Below are positions 17,901 through 24,358 of a stretch of 64,000 bases of DNA, in pieces. The notes under the pieces were generated by a model. It did not search any database, was not told the DNA's origin, and worked only from the letters and a program-made list of their open reading frames with translations. Source of the stretch: Anaerolinea sp. (GTDB lineage Bacteria > Chloroflexota > Anaerolineae > Anaerolineales > Anaerolineaceae); assembly GCA_029975055.1 (NCBI GenBank), contig JARKPU010000077.1:62001-126000 (forward strand), written 5' to 3'. Numbering within the stretch: the first letter of the stretch is position 1; every line of letters begins with the position of its first letter. Position numbers and translations under genes: made by a program.

Positions 17901-18543
17901 TGCCAAGCACGCACAGCCCATCGGGCGGCGCCCCCGCCTGCGCCGCCGCCAGGCGCAGGCAAACCCGGATGAGCGCGTCCGCCAGGTTCGAAAGCTGGCG
18001 CGTCACCGCGGGCAGATCATACAGGTCGAGCAGGTCGCAGGCGCCGATGCGCAGCAGCTCGCTGCTTTGAAAGCGGCGCAGAGCATCCAGCGCGGAAGAA
18101 AAGCCGCCCCCCGCGGGCAGTGCCGCCTGCGCTTCGCTGAAGAGCTGCTCCACGCTCTTCGGGCGCGCCAGCCGCCGGTAGGCCAGCAGTTTTTCGAGCG
18201 CCTCGGGGTTGCGCAGCAGAATCTCGGTGAGGAACTGGCTCCCGGCAAAGAGCACCACCAGGATTTCCACCGCGCGCGGGTTGCCCGCCAGGTAATCCAG
18301 CGCGGGCTGCGCCCCGAAGCGCGCAACGAACCGGTCCAGGCTGGCGAGCACCCGGTCTGGCGAGGCAGCGTTGGTGAGGGCGGCGAGCAGGTTGGGCAAG
18401 AAACGCCTGACGGCCGCCGCCCTTTCGGGGTTCGACATCAGCCGGTTGAGCGTCAACTGCGCCGAGCGCATGTCGCCGAACCTCACCGGCGCGAGCAGCG
18501 CTTGGGTTTCATCTTCCGAGAGGATCACACTCGCATCAGCCAT
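14878..18543 (-). CDS. glnE: GlnE-like glutamine synthetase adenylyltransferase with internal ACT domains
   Basis: The 1221-residue protein has two nucleotidyltransferase domains typical of GlnE: 'GRELNYSSDIDLLF' (about residue 224) and 'GYELGFASDIELMF' (about 958), each followed by a helical GlnE-type domain. Between them, at about 540-740, lie segments like GlnD ACT domains ('VVAFDYPGELSVITGLMFVY', 'AGQDTVGFLYELTNALS'). Typical GlnE is ~950 residues and lacks ACT domains. The enzyme should adenylylate and de-adenylylate glutamine synthetase, with the ACT part perhaps sensing an amino acid directly. The second site has Glu in place of the second Asp. It lies next to amt and glnA. Confidence 0.85.
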   Translation of the reverse strand: MADASVILSEDETQALLAPVRFGDMRSAQLTLNRLMSNPERAAAVRRFLPNLLAALTNAASPDRVLASLDRFVARFGAQPALDYLAGNPRAVEILVVLFAGSQFLTEILLRNPEALEKLLAYRRLARPKSVEQLFSEAQAALPAGGGFSSALDALRRFQSSELLRIGACDLLDLYDLPAVTRQLSNLADALIRVCLRLAAAQAGAPPDGLCVLGMGKLGGRELNYSSDIDLLFITQGDPAAAQRTGEKLIEALARATGEGFLYRVDMRLRPWGRVGPLVSTVSGFAAYVGKSALPWEKQALLKARIIAGDRAAGQELLERAGPLILSLTYDELQASVRGMKQRTEAQLRQNGRAWGEVKLGEGSIRDVEFTTQFLQLAYGSAQPEILTPNTLDALLRLAAAELIQLDEHRVLSEGYIFLRTIEHYLQMMDYRQTHSLPQDPAALAALAQRLGFSGADPGRRFIERYEQHCAAIRAVYLRYVGGAMIKPMPEKDPGGGASDPLQVHRHLDRMSPSYSEVYSPEEIALHAAMASRLNDDNPVEVEAAPQPDGSWRVTVVAFDYPGELSVITGLMFVYGMNILSGEVFTYVPVSGETSRAERQDTRRKIVDVFHVQLLEAPKGEDPWPRYAADLAAYQRMTRAGRRSDVQGDLTRRVAHSLQEREHKAGVALVPALYPIEIEIDNDASDHHTILRIAGQDTVGFLYELTNALSISRVYIDRVVIDTVGSRVQDALFVSDANGRKITDERKQRELRAATVLIKHFTHLLPFSPNPEGALVHFRDFIDQLFRRPDWPNELTSVQKPEVLQALARVLGVSDFLWDDFLRMQYANLFPVVTDMDALETAKSRAQLQAELAVQLARVHAGPQEPNENAPWIETLNAWRDREMFRIDMRHILGHTHEFWDFAAELTDLAEVVANATFHLCHEDLRLLYGTPLKEDESPCQMSVVALGKFGGYELGFASDIELMFIYEGNGRTTGSSGITAAEFYEKLVESFVAAMRARREGIFEVDLQLRPYGKAGSLSVSMDSFRRYFAPGGPAWAYERQALVKLRPVAGDEALGASIAALRDEFVYTGEGFDVTAMRAMRERQLRHLVRGGTINLKYSQGGLVDVEYLVQGLQISYGHKLPELRQTNTREAMAALARAGILSEEDYTRLRKAHTFLRWLIDALRVVRGNARDITVPPENSEEYAYLARRVRLDDPSKLRSELERYTEDVREINARLLR

Positions 18544-18550
18544 GAGATCG

Positions 18551-18556
18551 ATTATC
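18551..18556 (-). promoter_or_regulatory. Proximal -10 box of glnE (leaderless)
   Basis: GATAAT on the minus strand, 7 nt before the glnE ATG. No ribosome site is visible, so this promoter would give a leaderless mRNA. Confidence 0.4.
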
Positions 18557-18580
18557 CCACCCTTGCCGTTCCCTGGGGGT

Positions 18581-18594
18581 CACCCAAACGGGTA
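18581..18594 (-). promoter_or_regulatory. Candidate nitrogen-regulon operator upstream of glnE
   Basis: On the minus strand TACCC-GTTT-GGGTG, just downstream of the start site expected from the distal glnE promoter. The glnA upstream region has the matching TACCC-AAAT-GGGTA. Confidence 0.5.
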
Positions 18595-18607
18595 TCCTGT
18601 TGCTGCC

Positions 18608-18637
18608 ATTATAGGGATTCCCGCTCGCGGTTGTCAA
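18608..18637 (-). promoter_or_regulatory. Distal sigma70-type promoter of glnE
   Basis: TTGACA (18637-18632) and TATAAT (18613-18608) on the minus strand are separated by 18 bp, a near-consensus housekeeping promoter. Confidence 0.65.
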
Positions 18638-18654
18638 ATGAGCCTGCCCTAAGT

Positions 18655-18709
18655 GTACCCCCAAGATTCTCCTTCCGGGTACTGGAAGCCCGGAGAAGCG
18701 GTCTATACA
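18655..18709 (+). promoter_or_regulatory. amt promoter with split dyad
   Basis: Half-sites GTACCC (18655-18660) and GGGTAC (18677-18682) are followed by TGGAAGCCCGGAGAAGC and a -10-like TATACA at 18704. The block GGGTACTGG...AAGCC...GAG is shared with the glnA promoter at nearly the same distance from the -10. Confidence 0.5.
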
Positions 18710-18734
18710 ATCAAACGAAAAGGAGAAATACGAG

Positions 18735-20321
18735 ATGAAACGTCCTCTTTCGGCTTTCTGTTTCCTGGTCTTCACGATTGCCCTCATTGCGCTGCTGGTT
18801 CAAACCGGCGTCGTCCATGCCGAAACGCCCCCCACCGATCTTGACACGCTTTCCAGCACCACCAGCGATGCGGTTGTCAGCCTGAATGTTTTGTGGGTGC
18901 TCATCGCCGGCGCACTGGTGTTCTTCATGCAGGCGGGCTTCGCCCTGGTAGAGACGGGCTTCACTCGCGCCAAGAACGTGGCTCACACGATGATGATGAA
19001 CCTGATGGTCTTCTGCATCGGCGCGCTCGGCTACTGGCTGACCGGTTTTGCCTTCCAGTTCGGCGGGGTGAATTACCCCTACCCCGCTGTGAACGGCCTG
19101 AGTTCATGGGCCTTCGCCCCCGTCACCCTCGGCGACTGGACCGGCTTCCTCGACCAACCCTTGCTGATCGGCGGCGCGGGCGTGCTGGGGTTGAAAGGCT
19201 TCCTGCTGGCCGGGCTGACGGCCAACTTTGGCCTGCTCACCTTCTTCTTCTTCCAGATGGTCTTCATGGATACCGCCGCCACCATCCCCACCGGCTCGAT
19301 GGCTGAGCGCCTCAAGTTTTCCGGCTTCGTCTTGACGGGCCTCTTCATCAGCATGTTCCTCTACCCGTTGATCGGCAACTGGGTGTGGGGCGGCGGCTGG
19401 CTGGCCAACCTGGGGCGCTCGCTGGGGCTGGGCAACGGCGCGGTGGATTTTGCCGGTTCGGGCGTCGTCCACATGGTCGGCGGAACGATCGGCCTGGCGG
19501 GGGCCATCGTCATCGGCCCGCGCATCGGCAAGTACCGGAAAGACGGCGCTCCCAGCGCCATCCCGGGGCACAATATCCCGATGGGCATCTTGGGCACCAT
19601 CATCCTGTTCTTTGGCTGGTTCGGTTTCAACCCCGGCTCGGCGCTCGGCTTTGTGGGCGCCTTCCGCAACCTGGCGGTCGCCGCCGCCGTCAACAGCCTG
19701 CTGGCAGGGGCAGCCGGGGGCGTTTCGGCCATGTTCTATATGTGGTGGGTTCACCCGCTGCGCAAACCCGATCCTTCGCTTTCGGTCAACGGAGTCCTGG
19801 CCGGGCTGGTGGCCATCACCGCGCCGTGCGCCTTTGTGGATAGCTGGGCGGCGGTCGTCATCGGGCTGGTGGCAGGCGTGTGGGTATGCGTCGCCACCGG
19901 CGTGCTGGATAGGATCAAGGTGGATGACCCCGTCGGGGCCGTGCCGGTGCACCTGTTCAACGGCATGTGGGGCGTGCTGGCAGTTGGGATCTTCGCCAAC
20001 GGCAACCCCGATACTGCCCTCTGGAACGGCGTGGCCGGGCCCGTCACCGGGCTGCTGTACGGCGGCGGGACGCAAATTCTCGCCCAGCTGCTGGAACTCG
20101 GCGCGGTGTTTGCCGCCACCTTCGCCGCGTCATTCGCCTTCTTCAAGCTGCTGGCGGCGCTCAAACTGCTGCGGGTGGATGCCCGGGCAGAACTCGGCGG
20201 CCTGGATCTTCCGGAGATGGGCAGCCTGGGTTACCCGCAGGATTGGGAACCCGAGGGCGAACCATCCGAACCGCCCGAACGCGTTCCAGGCAGGCACCCG
20301 GCGCACGCCCCGGCCGATTGA
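18735..20321 (+). CDS. amt: Ammonium transporter
   Basis: A 528-residue Amt/Rh-family channel. A cleavable signal peptide (about 1-31) precedes eleven membrane helices, as usual for bacterial Amt. Visible motifs include 'FFMQAGFALVETGFTRAKN', 'DTAATIPTGSMAERLKFSGF', 'DFAGSGVVHMVGG' (twin-His region) and 'GFNPGSALG'. The C-terminal cytoplasmic tail is long and acidic/Pro-rich. It imports ammonium for the glutamine synthetase encoded next. The ribosome site AAAAGGAG stands 9 nt before the ATG. No glnK/PII gene is adjacent, unlike many amt loci. Confidence 0.95.
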   Translation: MKRPLSAFCFLVFTIALIALLVQTGVVHAETPPTDLDTLSSTTSDAVVSLNVLWVLIAGALVFFMQAGFALVETGFTRAKNVAHTMMMNLMVFCIGALGYWLTGFAFQFGGVNYPYPAVNGLSSWAFAPVTLGDWTGFLDQPLLIGGAGVLGLKGFLLAGLTANFGLLTFFFFQMVFMDTAATIPTGSMAERLKFSGFVLTGLFISMFLYPLIGNWVWGGGWLANLGRSLGLGNGAVDFAGSGVVHMVGGTIGLAGAIVIGPRIGKYRKDGAPSAIPGHNIPMGILGTIILFFGWFGFNPGSALGFVGAFRNLAVAAAVNSLLAGAAGGVSAMFYMWWVHPLRKPDPSLSVNGVLAGLVAITAPCAFVDSWAAVVIGLVAGVWVCVATGVLDRIKVDDPVGAVPVHLFNGMWGVLAVGIFANGNPDTALWNGVAGPVTGLLYGGGTQILAQLLELGAVFAATFAASFAFFKLLAALKLLRVDARAELGGLDLPEMGSLGYPQDWEPEGEPSEPPERVPGRHPAHAPAD

Positions 20322-20341
20322 TCGAGCCGCAGACAGGTGCT

Positions 20342-20386
20342 GCGCCCCCTCCCGCCCCGGTGTTCATATGGGCGGCGAGGGGGCGC
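20342..20386. terminator. Hairpin after amt
   Basis: A 10-bp GC stem (GCGCCCCCTC / GAGGGGGCGC) extended by CCGCCC/GGGCGG with a 12-nt loop. There is no T-run, so it may be a terminator or an mRNA 3'-end stabiliser. Confidence 0.55.
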
Positions 20387-20446
20387 TCTATTCACTGGCT
20401 CTTCACGATCGCGCCCGCGCGCAGGCGCCCCTCAATGCCATGAAAT

Positions 20447-20489
20447 TACCCAAATGGGTACTGGCAAGCCGAGAGGCGCTCATTATAAT
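20447..20489 (+). promoter_or_regulatory. glnA promoter and candidate operator
   Basis: The perfect dyad TACCC-AAAT-GGGTA (20447-20460) sits at or just above the -35 position of a TATAAT at 20484-20489. The leader to the ATG is about 85 nt. Confidence 0.6.
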
Positions 20490-20579
20490 AACCTCATTGA
20501 TTGCTAAACCAGCGAATAACTGAAAGCGTTCACTCAACCCGTTGGAGAGCACCGCACCCACCTGAAGGAGATTAATACC

Positions 20580-21995
20580 ATGGCAACTTCCGTCGCCGAT
20601 GTGTTGAAAATGAAAGAAAAAGTGCAGATGGTTGACCTGCGCTTCACCGATATGCCCGGCACCTGGCAGCATTTTAGCATCCCCGCGCGCCACCTGGAGG
20701 CCGACCTGTTTGAGGACGGCATCGGCTTCGACGGATCGTCGATTCGCGGCTTCAAGGAAATCCACGAGTCCGATATGCTCCTCATGCTCGACCCCGCCAC
20801 GGCATTCATTGACCCTGCCCTCGAAGTGCCCACCCTGGTGATCATCTGCGATGTGTACGACCCCGTCACGCGCCAGCCCTATACGCGCGACCCGCGCTAT
20901 GTGGCGCGCAAGGCCGAGTCTTACCTCAAGCAGACCGGGATCGCCTCGGTCAGTTACTGGGGCCCGGAGGCCGAATTCTTCCTCTTCAATGACGTGCGCT
21001 ACGGCGGCGGCACCAACTCATCCTTCTATTACGTGGACTCGGTCGAGGGCTGGTGGAAGAGCGGCGAAGACCTGAAACCCAACCTCGGCGCGCAGATCGC
21101 CCCCAAGCGCGGCTACTTCCCCGTCCCGCCGGCAGATACCCAGCAGGACGTGCGCAGCCGCATCGTCATGGCGCTGGAGAAAGCCGGGGTGGATGCTGAA
21201 GTCCACCACCACGAGGTCGCCACCGCCGGGCAGGCGGAGATCGACATGCGCTTCGACACCCTCCTGAAGATGGCCGACAACGTGATGGTCTACAAGTACA
21301 TCGTCAAGAACATCGCCCGCGCCAACGGCCTGACGGCCACCTTCATGCCCAAGCCGCTCTTTGGCGATAACGGCTCCGGGATGCACGTGCACCAATCCCT
21401 GTGGGATTCTTCCACCAACCTGTTCTACGACCCTTCCGGCTACGCCTCTCTCTCCGACATGGCCAAGTATTACATCGGCGGGCTGCTCAAGCACGCCCCG
21501 GCCCTGCTGGCCATCGTAGCACCCACTACCAACTCCTACCGCAGGCTGGTGCCCGGCTTCGAAGCCCCGGTCAACCTGGCCTATTCGCAGCGCAACCGAT
21601 CGGCCATCTGCCGCATCCCGGTCTATTCCAAAAGCCCCAAGGCCAAGCGCATCGAGTTCCGGGCGCCGGATCCTTCCGCCAACCCCTACCTCACCTTCGC
21701 GGCCCTGCTGATGGCCGGGCTGGACGGCATCCAGAACCGAATCGACCCCGGCGAGCCTGCCGACAAAGACCTTTATGAGCTGCCGCCGGATGAAGCCCGG
21801 CTGATCAAGCAGGTGCCCGGTTCACTGGACGCCGTCTTGAAAGCCCTCGAAGCCGACCATGAATTCCTGCTCAAGGGCGATGTCTTCACCACCGATCTCC
21901 TCGAAGCCTACATGGCATACAAATACGAGAACGAGGTCAACCCCATCCGTATGCGCCCGCACCCCTACGAGTACACGCTCTATTTCGATGCATAG
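20580..21995 (+). CDS. glnA: Glutamine synthetase type I
   Basis: The 471-residue enzyme matches GSI: 'VDLRFTDMPGTWQHFSIP' (beta-grasp start), 'GFDGSSIRGF', 'GPEAEFFLF' (metal Glu), 'NGSGMHVHQSLW' and 'PVNLAYSQRNRSAICRIP'. The adenylylation site is present as 'KDLYELPP', Tyr399, so it can be a substrate of the GlnE-like enzyme next door. It makes glutamine from glutamate, ammonium and ATP as a cytoplasmic dodecamer. The start has a weak AAGGAGATTAATACC ribosome site. A strong terminator follows. Confidence 0.97.
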   Translation: MATSVADVLKMKEKVQMVDLRFTDMPGTWQHFSIPARHLEADLFEDGIGFDGSSIRGFKEIHESDMLLMLDPATAFIDPALEVPTLVIICDVYDPVTRQPYTRDPRYVARKAESYLKQTGIASVSYWGPEAEFFLFNDVRYGGGTNSSFYYVDSVEGWWKSGEDLKPNLGAQIAPKRGYFPVPPADTQQDVRSRIVMALEKAGVDAEVHHHEVATAGQAEIDMRFDTLLKMADNVMVYKYIVKNIARANGLTATFMPKPLFGDNGSGMHVHQSLWDSSTNLFYDPSGYASLSDMAKYYIGGLLKHAPALLAIVAPTTNSYRRLVPGFEAPVNLAYSQRNRSAICRIPVYSKSPKAKRIEFRAPDPSANPYLTFAALLMAGLDGIQNRIDPGEPADKDLYELPPDEARLIKQVPGSLDAVLKALEADHEFLLKGDVFTTDLLEAYMAYKYENEVNPIRMRPHPYEYTLYFDA

Positions 21996-22024
21996 GCGGT
22001 GACATCGAAACAGATCGGTAAACC

Positions 22025-22053
22025 AAAGGCCGGGGTGATGCACCCCGGCCTTT
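22025..22053. terminator. Terminator after glnA
   Basis: A perfect 13-bp stem (AAAGGCCGGGGTG) with a 3-nt loop; the 3' arm ends TTT. Confidence 0.8.
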
Positions 22054-22063
22054 GCATTTATGC

Positions 22064-22069
22064 TATGAT
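22064..22069 (+). promoter_or_regulatory. -10 box of rsmI (leaderless)
   Basis: TATGAT, 9 nt before the ATG at 22079, with no ribosome site between. Confidence 0.5.
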
Positions 22070-22078
22070 GAGAATACC

Positions 22079-22750
22079 ATGACCATCGAAAAAAACCGGC
22101 TCTACGTGGTTGCCACCCCCATCGGCAACCCCCGCGATATCACCCTGCGCGCCTTAGATGTGCTGCAAGAAGTGGATGCGGTCATCTGCGAGGAGCAGCG
22201 CGAAGGCAGCACGCTGCTCAAGAAGCTCGGGATCAACAAGCCCATCCTGCTGCTCAACGAGCACAACGAGGCCGAGAAGGCCCCCGAGATCGCCATCCGC
22301 ATCCATAAAGGCGAGGCTTTCGCGCTCATCTCCGACTGCGGCACGCCCGTCTTTGCCGACCCCGGCGCGTCGCTCATCGCCCGTCTGGTGGAGATGGGCG
22401 TGCCCGTCACGCCCGTGCCGGGGCCTTCCTCGCTCATGGCGGCCCTCTCGGTGCTGGATGTGTCGCTCGACCGTTTCCTCTACGCCGGATTCCTCCCGCG
22501 TGAGAAGGAAGAACGCCGCAAGGCGCTGCGCTATCTGCGCCATCTGCGCATCCCCATCGTGGTGCTCGACGCCCCCTACCGGCTCGGCCAGCTCCTCGAT
22601 GATGTGGAAGGCGTCTGGGGCGCGGGTGCCCGCGTGACGCTCTGCCTCGACCTCACGCTCCCCTCCGAAGCTGTGCTGCGCGGCACGCTGGGCGAAGTGC
22701 GCGCCCGCACCGGGCAGCGCAAGAGCGAATTTGTATTGTTGATCCATTAA
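22079..22750 (+). CDS. rsmI: 16S rRNA 2'-O-methyltransferase RsmI-like
   Basis: The 223-residue protein belongs to the tetrapyrrole methylase superfamily, RsmI branch: 'LYVVATPIGNPRDITLRALD' at the N-terminus, 'EEQREGSTLLKKLGI', 'ALISDCGTPVFADPGASLI' and 'PVPGPSSLMAALSV'. RsmI methylates C1402 of 16S rRNA. It is shorter than the ~280-residue standard and lacks the small C-terminal domain. 'CEEQREGSTLLKKL' differs from the usual 'CEDTRxTxxLL', so the substrate might differ. Confidence 0.8.
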   Translation: MTIEKNRLYVVATPIGNPRDITLRALDVLQEVDAVICEEQREGSTLLKKLGINKPILLLNEHNEAEKAPEIAIRIHKGEAFALISDCGTPVFADPGASLIARLVEMGVPVTPVPGPSSLMAALSVLDVSLDRFLYAGFLPREKEERRKALRYLRHLRIPIVVLDAPYRLGQLLDDVEGVWGAGARVTLCLDLTLPSEAVLRGTLGEVRARTGQRKSEFVLLIH

Positions 22751-22756
22751 GGCGCT

Positions 22757-22774
22757 GATCGTTACGTCACGATC
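22757..22774. promoter_or_regulatory. Palindrome upstream of haem-protein gene
   Basis: GATCGTTACGTCACGATC is an 18-bp palindrome with one mismatched pair, 24 bp before the haem-protein start. It could be an operator; nothing else supports that. Confidence 0.25.
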
Positions 22775-22797
22775 CTTCCAGCAAACCAGAAAGGCGG

Positions 22798-23289
22798 ATG
22801 CGACCTGAACCCATGAACACGCCTGCCCCGAAGAAGCGCCTGCGTTGGCCGACCCTCCTCATCATTGCCATCTTCGCCTGTGGCTGCGTCGCCGCCCTGG
22901 CGGCCTTGATCCAGCTCGTCCCCTACGGGCGGGCGCACACCAACCCGCCGGTGACGGCCGAACCGAAGTGGGACAGCCCCCAAACCCGCGCGCTGGCCAG
23001 GCGCGCCTGCTTCGACTGCCACAGCAACGAGACCACCTGGCCCTGGTACAGCAGCATCGCGCCGGTGAGCTGGCTCGTCCAGCGCGATGTAGATGAAGGC
23101 CGGTCGCGCTTGAACTTCTCCGAATGGGGTGCGGCGGGCAAAAGCCGCGAAGTGCGCGAGGTGGGTGAAGTGATCCTTGAGGGTGAGATGCCCCCCGCCT
23201 ATTACCTGCTCAACCACCCCGAAGCGCGGCTGAGCACCGCCGAAAAGCAGGCGCTCGCAGCGGGGCTGGCGGCTTCATTGGCACGGTGA
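22798..23289 (+). CDS. Membrane-anchored haem-binding (Haem_bd) protein
   Basis: The 163-residue protein has one N-terminal membrane helix (about 18-40), then a haem-c site 'CFDCH' (71-75) in 'RRACFDCHSNETTWPWYSSI', the hallmark of the Haem_bd family. 'PVSWLVQRDVDEGR...NFSEW' and the C-terminal 'GEMPPAYYLLNHPEARLS' are also typical. It is expected outside the membrane and may act in electron transfer or sensing. The start could be 22798 or the ATG at 22813; the AAGG just before 22798 favours the former slightly. Confidence 0.85.
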   Translation: MRPEPMNTPAPKKRLRWPTLLIIAIFACGCVAALAALIQLVPYGRAHTNPPVTAEPKWDSPQTRALARRACFDCHSNETTWPWYSSIAPVSWLVQRDVDEGRSRLNFSEWGAAGKSREVREVGEVILEGEMPPAYYLLNHPEARLSTAEKQALAAGLAASLAR

Positions 23290-23296
23290 CCAATCT

Positions 23297-24358
23297 ATGA
23301 ACCCCGCGGTTGCCACCCTGGTGTTCGACTGGGGCGAGACGTTGATGCGCGTCTTCCCTCAATACTCCGGCCCCATGTCGGCATGGCCCGAAGTGGAAGC
23401 CACCCCCGGGGCTGCCCAGGCGCTGGAGAGGCTGAAAGATCACTACCGGCTGGTGGTCGCCACCAATGCCGCCGATTCGCATGCCAGGCAGGTGCGCCAG
23501 GCGCTGGCGCGCGCCGGTTTAGACGGCCACCTCAGCGCCTGCTTCACGGCCCACGAGCTGGGCGCGCGCAAGCCCGATGAAGCCTTCTTCCGCGCCCTCG
23601 AATCCGTCCTGCGCCAGGAGCCGCGCCAGCTTGTGATGATCGGCGACAGCTACCGCGACGACGTTCTTGGGGCGTTTCGCGCCGGCTGGACGGCAGCCTG
23701 GTACAACCCCGCCGCACAGGCTGCTCCCGGGCTGCTCCCGCTGCACGACCTGGAAATCACCCGCCTGGAAGACCTCCCCGCCGCCCTGGCAGCCCCGCGC
23801 CTGCCCGGCTACGACCGGTGCCTGGCCTGGCTGCAAGAAGAAGCCGTGCCGCATGCGCTGCTGGCGCACGTGCACGGGGTGGCGGCCGCCGCTTACCAGA
23901 TGGCCGTCTGGCTGCGTGAGCGGGGCGAGGCGGTGAACCCATTGCTGGCGCATCGCGGCGGCCTGCTGCACGACCTCGCCAAAGTGAAAGCCTCGGGCCG
24001 GCAGATCAGCCACGGCGAGCTGGCCGGGTTGATGCTCGACGACCGCGGCCAGGCGGCGCTGGCTGAGATCGCCCGCCGTCACATGCTGCCCACCCTCGAA
24101 GACGAACGCCTGCGGCCGCGCACCTGGGAAGAGATGCTGGTGTATTTTGCCGATAAACTGATCGAAGGCTCACGGCTGGTCGACCTGGATGAACGCATCG
24201 CCGGGCTGCACCGGCGCTACCCGCAGGACAGCCGCGAGATCAACGCCATCACGCCCGCCTTGCACGCCCTCAAAGAAACCATCTGCGGCGCGGCGGGCAT
24301 GGGGGTCGATGAACTGATCCCCCGCTTGCGGAAAGCGTTTTCGGCTACAACTGGTTGA
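23297..24358 (+). CDS. HAD hydrolase fused to HD phosphohydrolase domain
   Basis: The 353-residue protein has a HAD phosphatase domain at about 1-170 ('FDWGETLM', in which Gly replaces the second Asp of the usual DxD; 'VVATNAADS'; 'ARKPDEAFF'; 'MIGDSYRDDVLGAFRAG') and an HD domain at about 190-340 ('HVHGVAAAAYQMAV', 'GLLHDLAK', 'HGELAGLML', 'EMLVYFADKLI'). HAD enzymes of this kind dephosphorylate small metabolites, and YqeK-like HD proteins hydrolyse nucleotides such as Ap4A. The fused protein is probably a soluble nucleotide or sugar-phosphate housecleaning enzyme. Its 3' end overlaps the convergent serine hydrolase gene by 14 bp. Confidence 0.75.
   Translation: MNPAVATLVFDWGETLMRVFPQYSGPMSAWPEVEATPGAAQALERLKDHYRLVVATNAADSHARQVRQALARAGLDGHLSACFTAHELGARKPDEAFFRALESVLRQEPRQLVMIGDSYRDDVLGAFRAGWTAAWYNPAAQAAPGLLPLHDLEITRLEDLPAALAAPRLPGYDRCLAWLQEEAVPHALLAHVHGVAAAAYQMAVWLRERGEAVNPLLAHRGGLLHDLAKVKASGRQISHGELAGLMLDDRGQAALAEIARRHMLPTLEDERLRPRTWEEMLVYFADKLIEGSRLVDLDERIAGLHRRYPQDSREINAITPALHALKETICGAAGMGVDELIPRLRKAFSATTG

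Noticed and set aside
16711..18738. A 675-codon open frame (and a 595-codon frame at 14809-16596) on the plus strand opposite glnE
   Set aside because: High GC leaves the antisense frames open. Their translations are His/Arg/Gly/Gln-rich without domains, whereas the minus-strand frame has clear GlnE motifs.
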